Below, piece by piece: positions 1-7,395 of a stretch of DNA of 64,000 bases. The notes beneath the pieces are model-generated. The model was not told the DNA's origin. It saw only the letters and a list, made by a program, of their open reading frames with translations, and made no database searches. The stretch's first letter is position 1; every line of letters begins with the position of its first letter. Where the stretch lies: NCBI GenBank assembly GCA_902795355.1, contig CADBKZ010000020.1, positions 1 to 64,000 on the forward strand. Reading direction: 5' to 3'. The position numbers and the translations under genes were made by a program. The stretch comes from an uncultured Ruminococcus sp. (GTDB lineage: Bacteria > Bacillota > Clostridia > Oscillospirales > CAG-272).

Positions 1-493
1 GTGATTTTGCAACGCAAAAGCTTTCCTATGGGGGAATGGTGCCAAAGTCGCAAGCGACTTACGGATGAGGCCTTTTAACGAATTGTAACTTAAAAGGCTT
101 CCCCTCGGGGAAGAGCTTATGCTGCAAGCAGCAGGAGAGGACGGTTGCGACAACTGCTGTTTTACCCTCTCCGGCTGCTTGCAGCCTGACCTCATCCCAA
201 AGGGCGAGGCGAGGTAACAAACAAACGGAGGCCTCATCCACAAGGCCTTGGCCGTTTCTCCCCATTCCCCCATGGGGAAGGCTCAAATATAGCAAGCAAC
301 CACTGTGGATAAGACCACATCTGCGCAAAAGCTTTTTGGGCATTTCCATAAAAAACGTTTTTGCAAAAGGCTACCGCAAACACCCCCTATGGGTGAAACC
401 ACATCTGTGCAAAAGCTTTTTGGGCATTTCCATAAAAACGTTTTTGCAAAAGGCTACCGCAAACACCCCCTATGGATAAGACCATAACTGCGT
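1..493. repeat. Intergenic repeat cluster with an 84-bp tandem duplication
   Basis: No credible gene is present. The stretch holds a palindromic module ending in GGATGAGG (about 28-73), a second module built around a GAGAGG box (about 95-240), and a unit of about 77 bp that occurs at 315-391 and again at 399-475 with only a few changes. The unit contains a GGGCATTTCC box and ends in a CCCCCTATGG box. Short ORFs here are translations of repeats that recur elsewhere in the window. Confidence 0.85.
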
Positions 494-619
494 AAAAGTT
501 CTTTTGGTCCTTTTCTTTCAAGAAAAGGACGACCGTAACAGTCTCTTGACCTTCAAGACGACCGTAACAGTCTCTTGACCTTAAAACTTGACCTTTGCTT
601 TTGACCTTAAAAAAGGGGG
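494..619 (+). repeat. Leader cassette upstream of the Nudix gene
   Basis: A hairpin made of TCCTTTTCT and AGAAAAGGA is followed by four copies of a TTGACCTT unit and an A-rich, G-rich stretch (AAAAAAGGGGG) that serves as the ribosome binding site. Related cassettes precede six other genes in the window. This copy has the most TTGACCTT units. Confidence 0.75.
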
Positions 620-628
620 ATCGGTGAA

Positions 629-1117
629 ATGAAGCATGAAAAATCATGCGGGGCGTTGGTTCTCCGAGAGGACCACGGAGCCGATTATATCCTGATGATC
701 CGGCATCGCCGAGGCGGGCACCGATCGTTTCCGAAGGGACACATGGAAGCGGGGGAGACCGAGGTGATGACGGCGATCCGAGAGGTTTACGAGGAGACGG
801 CGGTGCGCATCCATATCCGGTCAAATTTTCGGGCCACCGTGCATTATATGCCAATGCCGGGGGTCAAGAAAGAGGTCGTCTACTTTTTAACGCGCACCGA
901 GCAAAAACAGATCCGCCCGCGCGAGGGAGAGATTGCAGAGGTGGAATGGGTCCCGCTGGCCGCGGCGGAGTCGTCGCTCACGCATGAAAACGACAAAACC
1001 GTTTTGCGGGCCGCCATGCGGAAGATTGCGGCCGAGAAACGGGCGAAAGAACGCGCAGCCGCGCAGGCTTCCCGAGAAAGGGAAAAAGCGGACCGCAACG
1101 GCGAAAAAAAGACGTAA
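629..1117 (+). CDS. Nudix hydrolase, Ap4A-hydrolase type
   Basis: This is a 162-residue Nudix protein. The Nudix box runs from about residue 37 to 59, with G37, E43, R51-E52 and E55-E56 in the standard spacing, so the Mg-binding glutamates are present. The N-terminal CGALVLR strand and the overall layout resemble bacterial bis(5'-nucleosyl)-tetraphosphatases, but substrate cannot be set from sequence. The last 35 or so residues are a charged Lys/Arg/Ala tail outside the fold. The start is the ATG eight bases after a G-rich ribosome binding site supplied by the repeat cassette. The gene stands alone, followed by the SpoVM-like peptide. Confidence 0.9.
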   Translation: MKHEKSCGALVLREDHGADYILMIRHRRGGHRSFPKGHMEAGETEVMTAIREVYEETAVRIHIRSNFRATVHYMPMPGVKKEVVYFLTRTEQKQIRPREGEIAEVEWVPLAAAESSLTHENDKTVLRAAMRKIAAEKRAKERAAAQASREREKADRNGEKKT

Positions 1118-1393
1118 GAAACACAAAAGCGCGGACCGCGGCGGCCGCCCGATGGAGCCGAGGTTTGCGCAAAAACGCCCTGTTTTTGCCACACGGTACG
1201 CAAATTTCGGGAAAACGGCGAAAAACGCCGGAAAAGACGATTTTCGCATACACGGTGCGCAAATTTAAGACCGCGGAACAAAAAACGCGCGAAAGAGGCG
1301 ATCCGCGGGTCACAATCCGAAATCCCCACGCATATCCTGAAAGTAAGGAACCCCTGCCGACCGCAGGCGGGGTACATAGAGAGGGGAGACAAC
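1118..1393. repeat. Spacer with two copies of a short dispersed element
   Basis: Two copies of a roughly 30-bp element with the core CACGGTACGCAAATTT lie at about 1180-1210 and 1232-1266, in the same orientation. A small hairpin (CCTGC/GCAGG) follows at about 1352-1370. I see no clear promoter for the gene downstream. Confidence 0.6.
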
Positions 1394-1504
1394 ATGAAAA
1401 TTGTGGTTTGGCGAGCGCCGGCGCCGTTGCGCCCACTGTTGCGCAAGCTGTTTGCAAACCGCGGCTCGGGGTCGCGCCGTTCGCGCCGCCGCGCCGCCCG
1501 CTGA
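1394..1504 (+). CDS. spoVM: SpoVM-like sporulation micro-peptide
   Basis: This 36-codon ORF starts at an ATG five bases after a good ribosome binding site (AGGGGAGA). The peptide begins MKIVVWRAPAPLRPLLRKLF, an amphipathic helix with alternating hydrophobic and basic residues. It lines up without gaps with Bacillus SpoVM at K2, a basic residue at 7, P9, L12 and R17. In Bacillus P9 is needed for SpoVM to recognise the convex forespore membrane and help SpoIVA assemble. Unlike the 26-residue Bacillus peptide, this one has an Arg/Ser-rich tail of about 15 residues. The gene sits 43 bases before the HPr-like gene. The match rests on a very short sequence, so some doubt remains. Confidence 0.72.
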   Translation: MKIVVWRAPAPLRPLLRKLFANRGSGSRRSRRRAAR

Positions 1505-1547
1505 AACAACCGTAAAACCGGAAAAAAGAAAGGAAGGTACAAACAAC

Positions 1548-1769
1548 ATGAAGTACAGAATCAGACTCGACACGCTCACCGACGTCAACAAATTCGTCAA
1601 AATCGCAACCGGCTATCCCGGGCGCATCACCTTGACGGACGGGGATAACTTTACCGTTAACGGCAAGTCGCTCCTCGGCGCCATGTACACCATGGAATGG
1701 GATCAGGTTTACTGCGAATCGGATAAGGAAATTTACCACCTGATCAAGGATTTCGTGGACGAGGAGTAA
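1548..1769 (+). CDS. HPr-family protein lacking the catalytic histidine
   Basis: This 73-residue protein has the length and pattern of the PTS phosphocarrier HPr. The segment NGKSLLGAM around S41 matches the regulatory-serine loop of HPr (KSIMG in Bacillus). At the place of catalytic His15 there is no histidine (TDVNKFV), so it is unlikely to carry phosphate in sugar transport. A regulatory role like that of Bacillus Crh, which also lacks this histidine, is an inference. The ATG is chosen because AAGGAAGG lies about ten bases upstream; a longer reading upstream would cover spoVM in another frame. A terminator follows at 1786. Confidence 0.8.
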   Translation: MKYRIRLDTLTDVNKFVKIATGYPGRITLTDGDNFTVNGKSLLGAMYTMEWDQVYCESDKEIYHLIKDFVDEE

Positions 1770-1785
1770 GAAAAAACGAACAAAA

Positions 1786-1827
1786 GCGCGGGCCGCTCTC
1801 CTTTGGGAAAGCGGCCCGCGCCTTTTT
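1786..1827 (+). terminator. Intrinsic terminator after the HPr-like gene
   Basis: An 11-bp GC-rich stem (GCGCGGGCCGC and its complement) with a loop of about 14 bases is followed by CTTTTT. Confidence 0.85.
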
Positions 1828-2240
1828 GCGCCCGCAAACACGCCTTTTTTGCACCCGCAAACACGCCTTTTTTTGCACCCGAAAACACGCCTTTTTGCGC
1901 CCTCTTTTGCACCCCGCATACCTCTTTTGCACCCCGCACGCACCTCTTTTTCGCGCCGAGCCTGCATTTTATGCCGCGCCCCGCCGCGAAACGCAACCGC
2001 GCCAACGCCCCCGAAAACAAACGCCATTCGCCGTTGAAAAACGCCCCGCACGAGTGAAAACGCCCCGCCGCGGGCAAAGCAGTCCCACGCGGGTGAAAAC
2101 GCCCTGTCGCGGGCAAAGCAGTCCCACGCGGGTGAAAACGCCCCGCGCAGGCGGAACAGCCCCGCACGGGCGGAGCAGTCCCGCGCGCGCTGAAAAAGAA
2201 AAAAACGCCCCGCGGCGCGTTTGCGTTCGTTTTTTAAGAA
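1828..2240. repeat. Two minisatellite arrays between convergent genes
   Basis: First array (about 1826-1950): degenerate copies of a 20-24 bp unit, TTTGCACCCGCAAACACGCC. Second array (2054 to about 2190): two nearly identical 39-bp units starting GTGAAAACGCCC at 2054 and 2093, and a diverged third from 2132. Open frames cross it on both strands, but their composition is Arg/Pro-rich or Lys-rich repeats, with no ribosome binding site, so I read it as non-coding. Confidence 0.75.
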
Positions 2241-2251
2241 AAAACGCGAAA

Positions 2252-2285
2252 GGGACCCGTTTTCTTTTGCCGGAAAACGGGTCCC
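2252..2285 (-). terminator. Terminator downstream of rarA
   Basis: The stem is GGGACCCGTTTTC paired with GAAAACGGGTCCC. On the minus strand it is followed by a T-rich stretch. It lies just past the rarA stop codon. Confidence 0.75.
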
Positions 2286-2292
2286 CGCGGAA

Positions 2293-3510
2293 TTATCCTT
2301 TGATTTTTTTCCAATATTCGGCGGCGGCCTGCTCGGTTTTGTCGGGGCCGAATGTGTAGTAATGCCGGTCGGCGGGAATGTCCAGCGGCAGGTAACGCTG
2401 GTCAACGTAGTGGTTGGGGTAGTCGTGGGGGTATTTGTAGCCTTTGAAGAGCGGGCTTTGCAGGTATGGCGGAATTTCCAGCCCCAGCCCCGCTTCCACA
2501 TCGCGCATGGCGGCGGAAACGGCGGCGTCCGCGGAGTTGGACTTTGGCGACGTTGCCAGCAGAATGGCGGCGTGGGCAAGGGGAATCTGCGCTTCGGGCA
2601 TGCCAAGCTCGCGCGCCGATTCGCAGCAGGCGCGAACGACTGCCGCCGCCTGCGGGTAGGCAAGGCCCACGTCCTCGGACGCCATTACTTGCAGCCGCCG
2701 ACAGACCGACAGCAGCTCTCCCAGAGAAAGGAGCTTGGCAAGGTAGAACACCGCCGCGTCGGGGTCGGAACCGCGGATCGACTTTTGCAGGCAGGAGAGC
2801 AAGTCGTAGTGGAGATCGTCCGACAGCGCGCCGATGCCGACATGAAAATCTTCTGCGTGTTCGCGCAGGATCTCGCCGTCGGCGGCGTGGTAGGCGTTTT
2901 CAAACAGGACGATGGCGTGGCGGACGTCCCCGCCCGCGAGCGACGCGATGTAGGAAGCGACCTCGGGGGAAACGGTCTTTTTTTGGTTGGTCTCGGCGTT
3001 CAGGTAGTCGAGCGCGCGGCCGAGAACCGGCAGGATCGCCTCGGGAGCCACGGCCTTGAACTCGAACACCGACGAACGCGAGAGCAGCGCGTTGTAAATG
3101 AAAAAGTAGGGGTTGTCCGCGGTGGAAGCGATCAGGGTCACGCGGCCGTCCTCGATGTATTCCAAGAGCGATTGCTGCTGCTTGCGGTTGAAGTACTGAA
3201 TTTCGTCGAGGTAGAGCAAAATCCCGTTCGCGCCGAACACGTTTCCGGTTTCGCCGAGAACGGCTTTTACGTCCGCGAGCGACGCCGATGTGGCGTTGAG
3301 TTTGCGGAACGACATGCCCGATTCGCGCGCGATGATGGAAGCGGCGGTGGTTTTTCCGGTTCCCGGGGGGCCGAAAAAGACCATGTTGGTAATGCGGCCA
3401 CCCGCCAGCATCCTGCGGATCACGCCCTTTTCGCCGAACAGATGGTCCTGCCCCACAATGCCGTCGAACGATTCCGGCCGGAGCAGATCCGCCAATTGTG
3501 CGTGTTTCAT
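2293..3510 (-). CDS. rarA: Replication-associated recombination protein A (AAA+ ATPase)
   Basis: This 405-residue AAA+ protein belongs to the RarA/MgsA/WRNIP1 family, related to clamp loaders and acting at stalled replication forks. Walker A GPPGTGKTT is at residues 47-55, Walker B ILLYLDE ends at D102-E103, sensor 1 is near residue 130 and an arginine finger is near R145 (LLSRSSVFE). The C-terminal half is the usual helical tetramerisation region. The N-terminal LRPESFDGIVGQDHLFG is typical. A promoter inside the 3' end of the neighbouring csaB gene reads into it, so it can be transcribed alone. The antisense frames over this gene are shadows. Confidence 0.95.
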   Translation of the reverse strand: MKHAQLADLLRPESFDGIVGQDHLFGEKGVIRRMLAGGRITNMVFFGPPGTGKTTAASIIARESGMSFRKLNATSASLADVKAVLGETGNVFGANGILLYLDEIQYFNRKQQQSLLEYIEDGRVTLIASTADNPYFFIYNALLSRSSVFEFKAVAPEAILPVLGRALDYLNAETNQKKTVSPEVASYIASLAGGDVRHAIVLFENAYHAADGEILREHAEDFHVGIGALSDDLHYDLLSCLQKSIRGSDPDAAVFYLAKLLSLGELLSVCRRLQVMASEDVGLAYPQAAAVVRACCESARELGMPEAQIPLAHAAILLATSPKSNSADAAVSAAMRDVEAGLGLEIPPYLQSPLFKGYKYPHDYPNHYVDQRYLPLDIPADRHYYTFGPDKTEQAAAEYWKKIKG

Positions 3511-3649
3511 GTGGATTTACCGAAAGACCGCTGTGGGAAAACTTTCTTGCGGGAAAGGGTTCTCCCCGCGGCCCGTTCCTTTCAAAGAACTTGAAAAACG
3601 GAGACTTGTTTTTCGAAAGAGGGGGAAAAGGGTCTCCGGACCTTTTGTT

Positions 3650-4837
3650 TTAAGGTTCCCTTTCATTATACAACATTTCACAAAGGATTGCAAGGTCTTT
3701 TTCGGCTTTTTTGCGAAAAGGCGCGGGATCGGGGCGCGGGCGGGACGAAAGGGAGACCGCCGCGGCGAACAGATCGTCGGCCGAAGCGTCCGGCGGGAGA
3801 AGGGGGACGCCTGCCGCGCGGCAGAACGATGCAATTTTCGGGTCGGCGGCGGGGTCGGGGTCGGCGCGGCCGTTGGAACGGCCGACGGAACGGCCGCCGT
3901 CGGGGTTGTCGCCGGAGTCGCCGTCGGGGACGTTCTCCGCAATGCCGAGGCAGGGGACCGAGGCGGCCACCGAGAGGATCAGCGGGTGCAGGCGGCAGGA
4001 AACGGTGAATCGGGCGGCGGAAAGAACGGCGGTCAGCTCGGAAACGTCGCGGGGGTAAAACACGGCTTTTTCGGGGAAAATTTGCGTACCGTGTAGGCAA
4101 AAACCGTCCTTTTTGCGGTCGGCAACCACAAAAACCGGAAAATACCCGAGCGCGGCAACGCGGGAAACGGCGGCGCGGAGCGCGCTACGCGCGTCGGCGG
4201 ATTGTAAAGGGTTCGTCTGCAAAGAACCGCGCGTGTCGCCGCGCATGCAAACGCAAAAATACGGGCGCGGGTCGTTTCCGAGAAGCGCGCGTTGCAGGAA
4301 CGCGACCCGCATCGGCGGCGGGGGCGGGAGCAGGAACGCGGGGTCGGCTCCAACGCGGACGGGAACGCCCGAAACGCCGATTTTTTGCAACAGGTTGGCG
4401 GAATCCTCGTCCCGCAGCAGAATTTGCTCGCATTGGTTGAGCGTTTCGGCCGTTCGCCGTCTTGCCCGCTCGCCCCCAACGGGACCGACCCCGCCAAAGT
4501 ACGCAACGCGGCACCCGAGCCGTTTTGCCAGCCGCAAAAGCGCAAGGTAGTAGCCGAGCGAGCGGTTTCCGGTGCGGTTTTGGAGCAGACTTCCCCCGCC
4601 GCAAACAAACAGCTCCGCTTGCCGAAGCGCGCGGAAAACGGCCGCCGGATTCATGCGGTCCTCGCACCGGACGCCGAACCGTCGCCGGTCCCGCCTCGGT
4701 CGGCCGGTCAGCGCGGTGACGCTGTCCCTCGGAACGCCGCGTTCCGTCAACCTTGCGATCATCGCTTCCAGAATCGCGTCGTCTCCGAAGTTCCCGCACC
4801 CCGCATACCCGCCAATGCAAACGCCTCTTTTTTTCAT
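3650..4837 (-). CDS. csaB: Polysaccharide pyruvyl transferase, CsaB type
   Basis: This 395-residue protein begins MKKRGVCIGGYAGCGNFGDD, the diagnostic N-terminus of the CsaB/WcaK-like family. CsaB transfers pyruvate from phosphoenolpyruvate to a sugar of the cell-wall polymer, which in many Firmicutes anchors S-layer-homology proteins. The FVCGGGSLLQ and YFGGVGPVGG segments and the late CRLHPLILS motif (usually RLH) fit the family. A dispersed short repeat runs through the gene at about 4067-4118 and encodes the segment GFCLHGTQIFPEKAVF, which probably is a repeat-derived replacement or insertion. A leader cassette lies directly upstream of the start, and rarA follows. No SLH domain protein is visible in the window. 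Confidence 0.88.
   Translation of the reverse strand: MKKRGVCIGGYAGCGNFGDDAILEAMIARLTERGVPRDSVTALTGRPRRDRRRFGVRCEDRMNPAAVFRALRQAELFVCGGGSLLQNRTGNRSLGYYLALLRLAKRLGCRVAYFGGVGPVGGERARRRTAETLNQCEQILLRDEDSANLLQKIGVSGVPVRVGADPAFLLPPPPPMRVAFLQRALLGNDPRPYFCVCMRGDTRGSLQTNPLQSADARSALRAAVSRVAALGYFPVFVVADRKKDGFCLHGTQIFPEKAVFYPRDVSELTAVLSAARFTVSCRLHPLILSVAASVPCLGIAENVPDGDSGDNPDGGRSVGRSNGRADPDPAADPKIASFCRAAGVPLLPPDASADDLFAAAVSLSSRPRPDPAPFRKKAEKDLAILCEMLYNEREP
3665..3693 (-). promoter_or_regulatory. Promoter for rarA inside the end of csaB
   Basis: Minus-strand -35 TTGCAA (3688-3693), 17-bp spacer, -10 TATAAT (3665-3670). The -10 lies 15 bp upstream of the csaB stop codon. Confidence 0.7.
4067..4118 (-). 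repeat. Short dispersed element inside csaB
   Basis: Read on the minus strand this contains GTTTTTGCC, then ACACGGTACGCAAATTT. It matches the intergenic copies near 1180 and 24855 but lies in frame within csaB. Confidence 0.7.
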
Positions 4838-4845
4838 ACCGGTCT

Positions 4846-4935
4846 CCTTTTTTAAAGGTCAAGAGCGTGTTAAGGTCGTCCTTTTCTCGTGAGTAAAACA
4901 GCATTTCCTGCGGAAATGCCCAAAAGAACTTTCAC
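4846..4935 (-). repeat. Leader cassette upstream of csaB
   Basis: In the csaB direction: a palindrome of the type TTTCCGCAGGAAATG, the GAGAAAAGGACGACCTTAAC segment, CTCTTGACCTT, and AAAAAAGGAG as the ribosome binding site, ending at the csaB start. Confidence 0.75.
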
Positions 4936-5300
4936 GCATAAGAGGTTTCACCCATAGGGGATGTCCACGATAATCTTTTGTAAAAATCGCTTTCATGAAA
5001 ACGCCCAAAAAGTTTTTACGCATTAGAGGTTTCCCGCATAGGGGTTGTTTGCTATTTTTTGAGCCTTCCCCTTGGGGGAAGGGGGACCGCCGAAGGTGGT
5101 GGATGAGGCTTTTCCAATGGGTAGTTACTGTAAGGCTCCCCCTCGGGGGGAGCTCTCGCGAAGCGAGTGAGAGGGCGGTTGAGTGTTATGTTATATAACC
5201 CTCTCCGTCAGGCTCACAAGCTCGCCTGCCACCTCTCCCCGAGGGCGAGGCGAGGAGACAGACAAGCGGAAGCCTCATCCGTAAGCCGCTTGCGGCTTAC

Positions 5301-5416
5301 GGATGAGGAGAGAAACATTCAGCTTTTCTTCCCTTATTTCTGCTATTTGTCTGTTCTTGTTACTCTATGATTTACAAACAATAACATTTATCTGATAAAA
5401 CTTGCTCTCCTCATCC
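5301..5416. mobile_element. AT-rich MITE-like element, copy 1
   Basis: A 116-bp AT-rich stretch is bounded by the inverted repeats GGATGAGGAGAG and CTCTCCTCATCC. Related copies lie at 21908-22014 (reverse orientation) and 45957-46072. It has no coding capacity. Confidence 0.7.
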
Positions 5417-5730
5417 GCCTCGCGATGCTCGGCACCTTCCCCGCAGGGGGTTGGCTCGGGATGTTCGCGAACAGTGGGAAGAAAGCGGAAACGGGAGGCA
5501 AAACTCCTTCCGTCACGCTCGCAGGCTCGCGCGCCACCGTCTCGCTGCGGCTCGGTCACGGCGCGGCTCTGGCAGCTCACTGGGCTGCCATTCACTACCG
5601 CGCCGCCGCTTCGCTACCCAAGGAGGAGGTTAAAGTAACCTTCCATTGAAAACTCCTTCCGTCACGCTACGCGCGCCACCTCCCCCGATGGAGGAGGTAA
5701 AAGTAACTTCCCGTTGGAAAGAAGTCTATT

Positions 5731-5859
5731 GAAAAGAACCCGTTAAAAAGAACCCGTTAAAAAGAACCCGTTAAAAAGAACCCGTTAAAAAGAACCCGTT
5801 AAAAAGAACCCGTTAAAAAGAACCTGTTAATAAAAGAAGCCTGTTAAAAGAAATCTGTT
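5731..5859. repeat. 14-bp tandem array
   Basis: About nine copies of AAAAAGAACCCGTT, the central ones identical, the last ones drifting to AGAAATCTGTT. The same flanking sequence at about 27380-27440 contains only about two diverged units, so the array expanded here. Confidence 0.85.
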
Positions 5860-6105
5860 GTAAAAATCCGATTATGCTTTTCCGATTGTCAACAACTTTT
5901 ACCTCCTCCATCGGGGGAGGTGTCGCGCACGCTTGCGGGCGTGACGGAAGGAGTTCTTTCCAAAAATTACCGCAAACATCCCCTATGGGCGAAATCTCTT
6001 ATGAGTGAAAGCTTTTTGGGCATTTTTGCAGAAAACGACTTTTGCAGAAGATTATCGCGAATACCCCCTATGGGTGAAACCATATCTGTGTGAAGGCTCT
6101 TTTGC

Positions 6106-7395
6106 CTACTTTTCTCTCGAGAAAAGCAGGTTGATTTCCGAGGTTTTGCAGTAGGTCTGCTCGGTCAGGCGGCACATTTCGGCAGACGAAAAGTCGCGGC
6201 GAATCACGGCGAGCGCGTCGGCCTGCGCGGCGGCGCGGAGAGACTTGTCCGATAGGAGCGGGAACAGGTCGGAAAAAAGGCGGTCAAGGTCGGCGCAAGG
6301 CTCGCCGCGGCAGCAAAAATTCCCCGCGGCAAGGTCGGGTCGGGCGCGGGTCAGGACCCCGCCGTAGCCCTCGTTTCCGCAAAGGATCACCGCGCAGCCC
6401 GAGGCCGCCGCTTCCATGGCGGCGCGAGAAACGCCCACAAACACATCGGCGGCGCGATAGAGCACGGGTAGGTCGGCGCGGGATGCGGACGGATCGACGA
6501 CCGACACAACGGGCCGGCCGATTGCGCGGTTGGCCTGCTCCGCGCAGCGGGCGACTTCCCGAAAACAGGTCCCCCCGCCCGCAAGCGTTATGCGGAACGG
6601 CGGCAGAGAGACGGCCGCTTCGGCACGTCCCCGCGTGCAATCTTCGACCGCATGCCCGCCCTGATCCTCGGGGGGAGCCTTTCCGCGGCCGACGGGGGTT
6701 TCGCCGCGGGAACCGCCCGAGAAATCAGCGCGCGGGACGGCGTTCCGCCGCCACAGGTCAACAAAAACGCCGAGTTTTTCCGCCGCTTCGCAGAGCAAAA
6801 ACGCGCCGAGGGAGCAATCGGCGTCCATGCGGCTGACGAACAGCACATGGAGCGGCGCGCCGGACGGCCGCGCGGGCGCGGGGCGAAAGCGGGAAAGGTC
6901 AATGCCGTTCGGAATCACGTCCACACATTCGGCAGGAACGCCGTAAACGTCCGAAACGTATGCGCGCAGGTCCTCGGAAACGGCAACGGTGCGGTCGCCC
7001 CAATTGCAGAAAAGCCGCAGGAGCGGATTGACGCGAAAACGGGCATGAACGGTGACAACGCGGGGGATTTTTTGCGATTTTCGACCACACGCACCGCAAA
7101 TTCCGCGCGAAAGCAGGGCGGTAATCCGCGTGTGCGCGTGGAGAAGATCGTATTTTTCGGCGCGGACAAGGCGGACGAGACGACGGCGCGCCGCGAAAAA
7201 GCGAACGGGATTGAAGCCGATACGGGGAACGGCAAAAACGGGAAATCCGTCCCGCGCCATGCGGTCGGCGACCGTGCCGCCAAATGAGAGGAGCGCGACG
7301 GCGTGTCCCCGCGCGCGAAGCCCGTGCGCCAGCGTTTCAATGTGCGTTTCCGCGCCGCCCGCGCGCATGCCGTCGGCGAGAAGCAGAATTTTCAT
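6106..7395 (-). CDS. GT4-family glycosyltransferase
   Basis: This 429-residue protein has the GT-B layout of family GT4 enzymes, which transfer sugars from nucleotide donors with retention of configuration. The N-terminal domain starts MKILLLADGMRAGGAETHI, with a glycine-rich acceptor-side loop, and contains LLHAHTR and VVTVHARFR. VIPNGID marks the start of the donor domain, and EAAASGCAVILCGNEGYGG near residue 350 is the EX7E-like region. About 60 residues around 225-285 look like a low-complexity insertion. A short dispersed repeat overlaps codons for the segment near CGRKSQK, just before VVTVH. Acceptor and donor are unknown. It lies alone between repeat clusters; CsaB nearby suggests wall-polymer synthesis. 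Confidence 0.85.
   Translation of the reverse strand: MKILLLADGMRAGGAETHIETLAHGLRARGHAVALLSFGGTVADRMARDGFPVFAVPRIGFNPVRFFAARRRLVRLVRAEKYDLLHAHTRITALLSRGICGACGRKSQKIPRVVTVHARFRVNPLLRLFCNWGDRTVAVSEDLRAYVSDVYGVPAECVDVIPNGIDLSRFRPAPARPSGAPLHVLFVSRMDADCSLGAFLLCEAAEKLGVFVDLWRRNAVPRADFSGGSRGETPVGRGKAPPEDQGGHAVEDCTRGRAEAAVSLPPFRITLAGGGTCFREVARCAEQANRAIGRPVVSVVDPSASRADLPVLYRAADVFVGVSRAAMEAAASGCAVILCGNEGYGGVLTRARPDLAAGNFCCRGEPCADLDRLFSDLFPLLSDKSLRAAAQADALAVIRRDFSSAEMCRLTEQTYCKTSEINLLFSREK
7075..7110 (+). repeat. Short dispersed element inside the GT4 gene
   Basis: Contains GATTTTCGACCACACGCACC followed by GCAAATT. The CCACACGCACCGCAAATT core is identical to the copy at 18668-18685. It lies antisense to, and inside, the glycosyltransferase reading frame. 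Confidence 0.6.

Larger units (their letters stand above)
4936..6105. repeat. Large intergenic repeat cluster
   Basis: No gene is supported. Contents in order: remnants of the leader-type element (to about 5050), palindromic modules with constant GGGGAAGG and GGATGAGG boxes (5060-5110), a GAGAGGG-type module (5130-5300), an AT-rich MITE-like element (5301-5416), modules with ACTCCTTCC boxes (5500-5700), a 14-bp tandem array (5731-5859), another ACTCCTTCC module (5900-5965) and a second leader-like remnant up to the GT4 stop codon. ORFs of 60-80 codons at 5400-5650 are repeat translations. Confidence 0.85.

Noticed and set aside
2054..2190. Possible CRISPR or coding repeat
   Set aside because: The 39-bp units are contiguous and only three; they are not separated by unique spacers, and no start signal supports coding.
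978..2663. 561-codon minus-strand ORF across the HPr-like gene and part of rarA
   Set aside because: It is antisense or out of frame to well-supported genes, its middle is a minisatellite, and it has no ribosome binding site or family match. High-GC codon bias here keeps antisense frames open.
5398..5650. Cluster of small ORFs in three frames
   Set aside because: They translate repeat modules that recur elsewhere with frame-breaking differences, so they are not conserved as proteins.
5731..5859. Possible CRISPR array
   Set aside because: The 14-bp units are directly contiguous with no spacers, and no cas genes are present.
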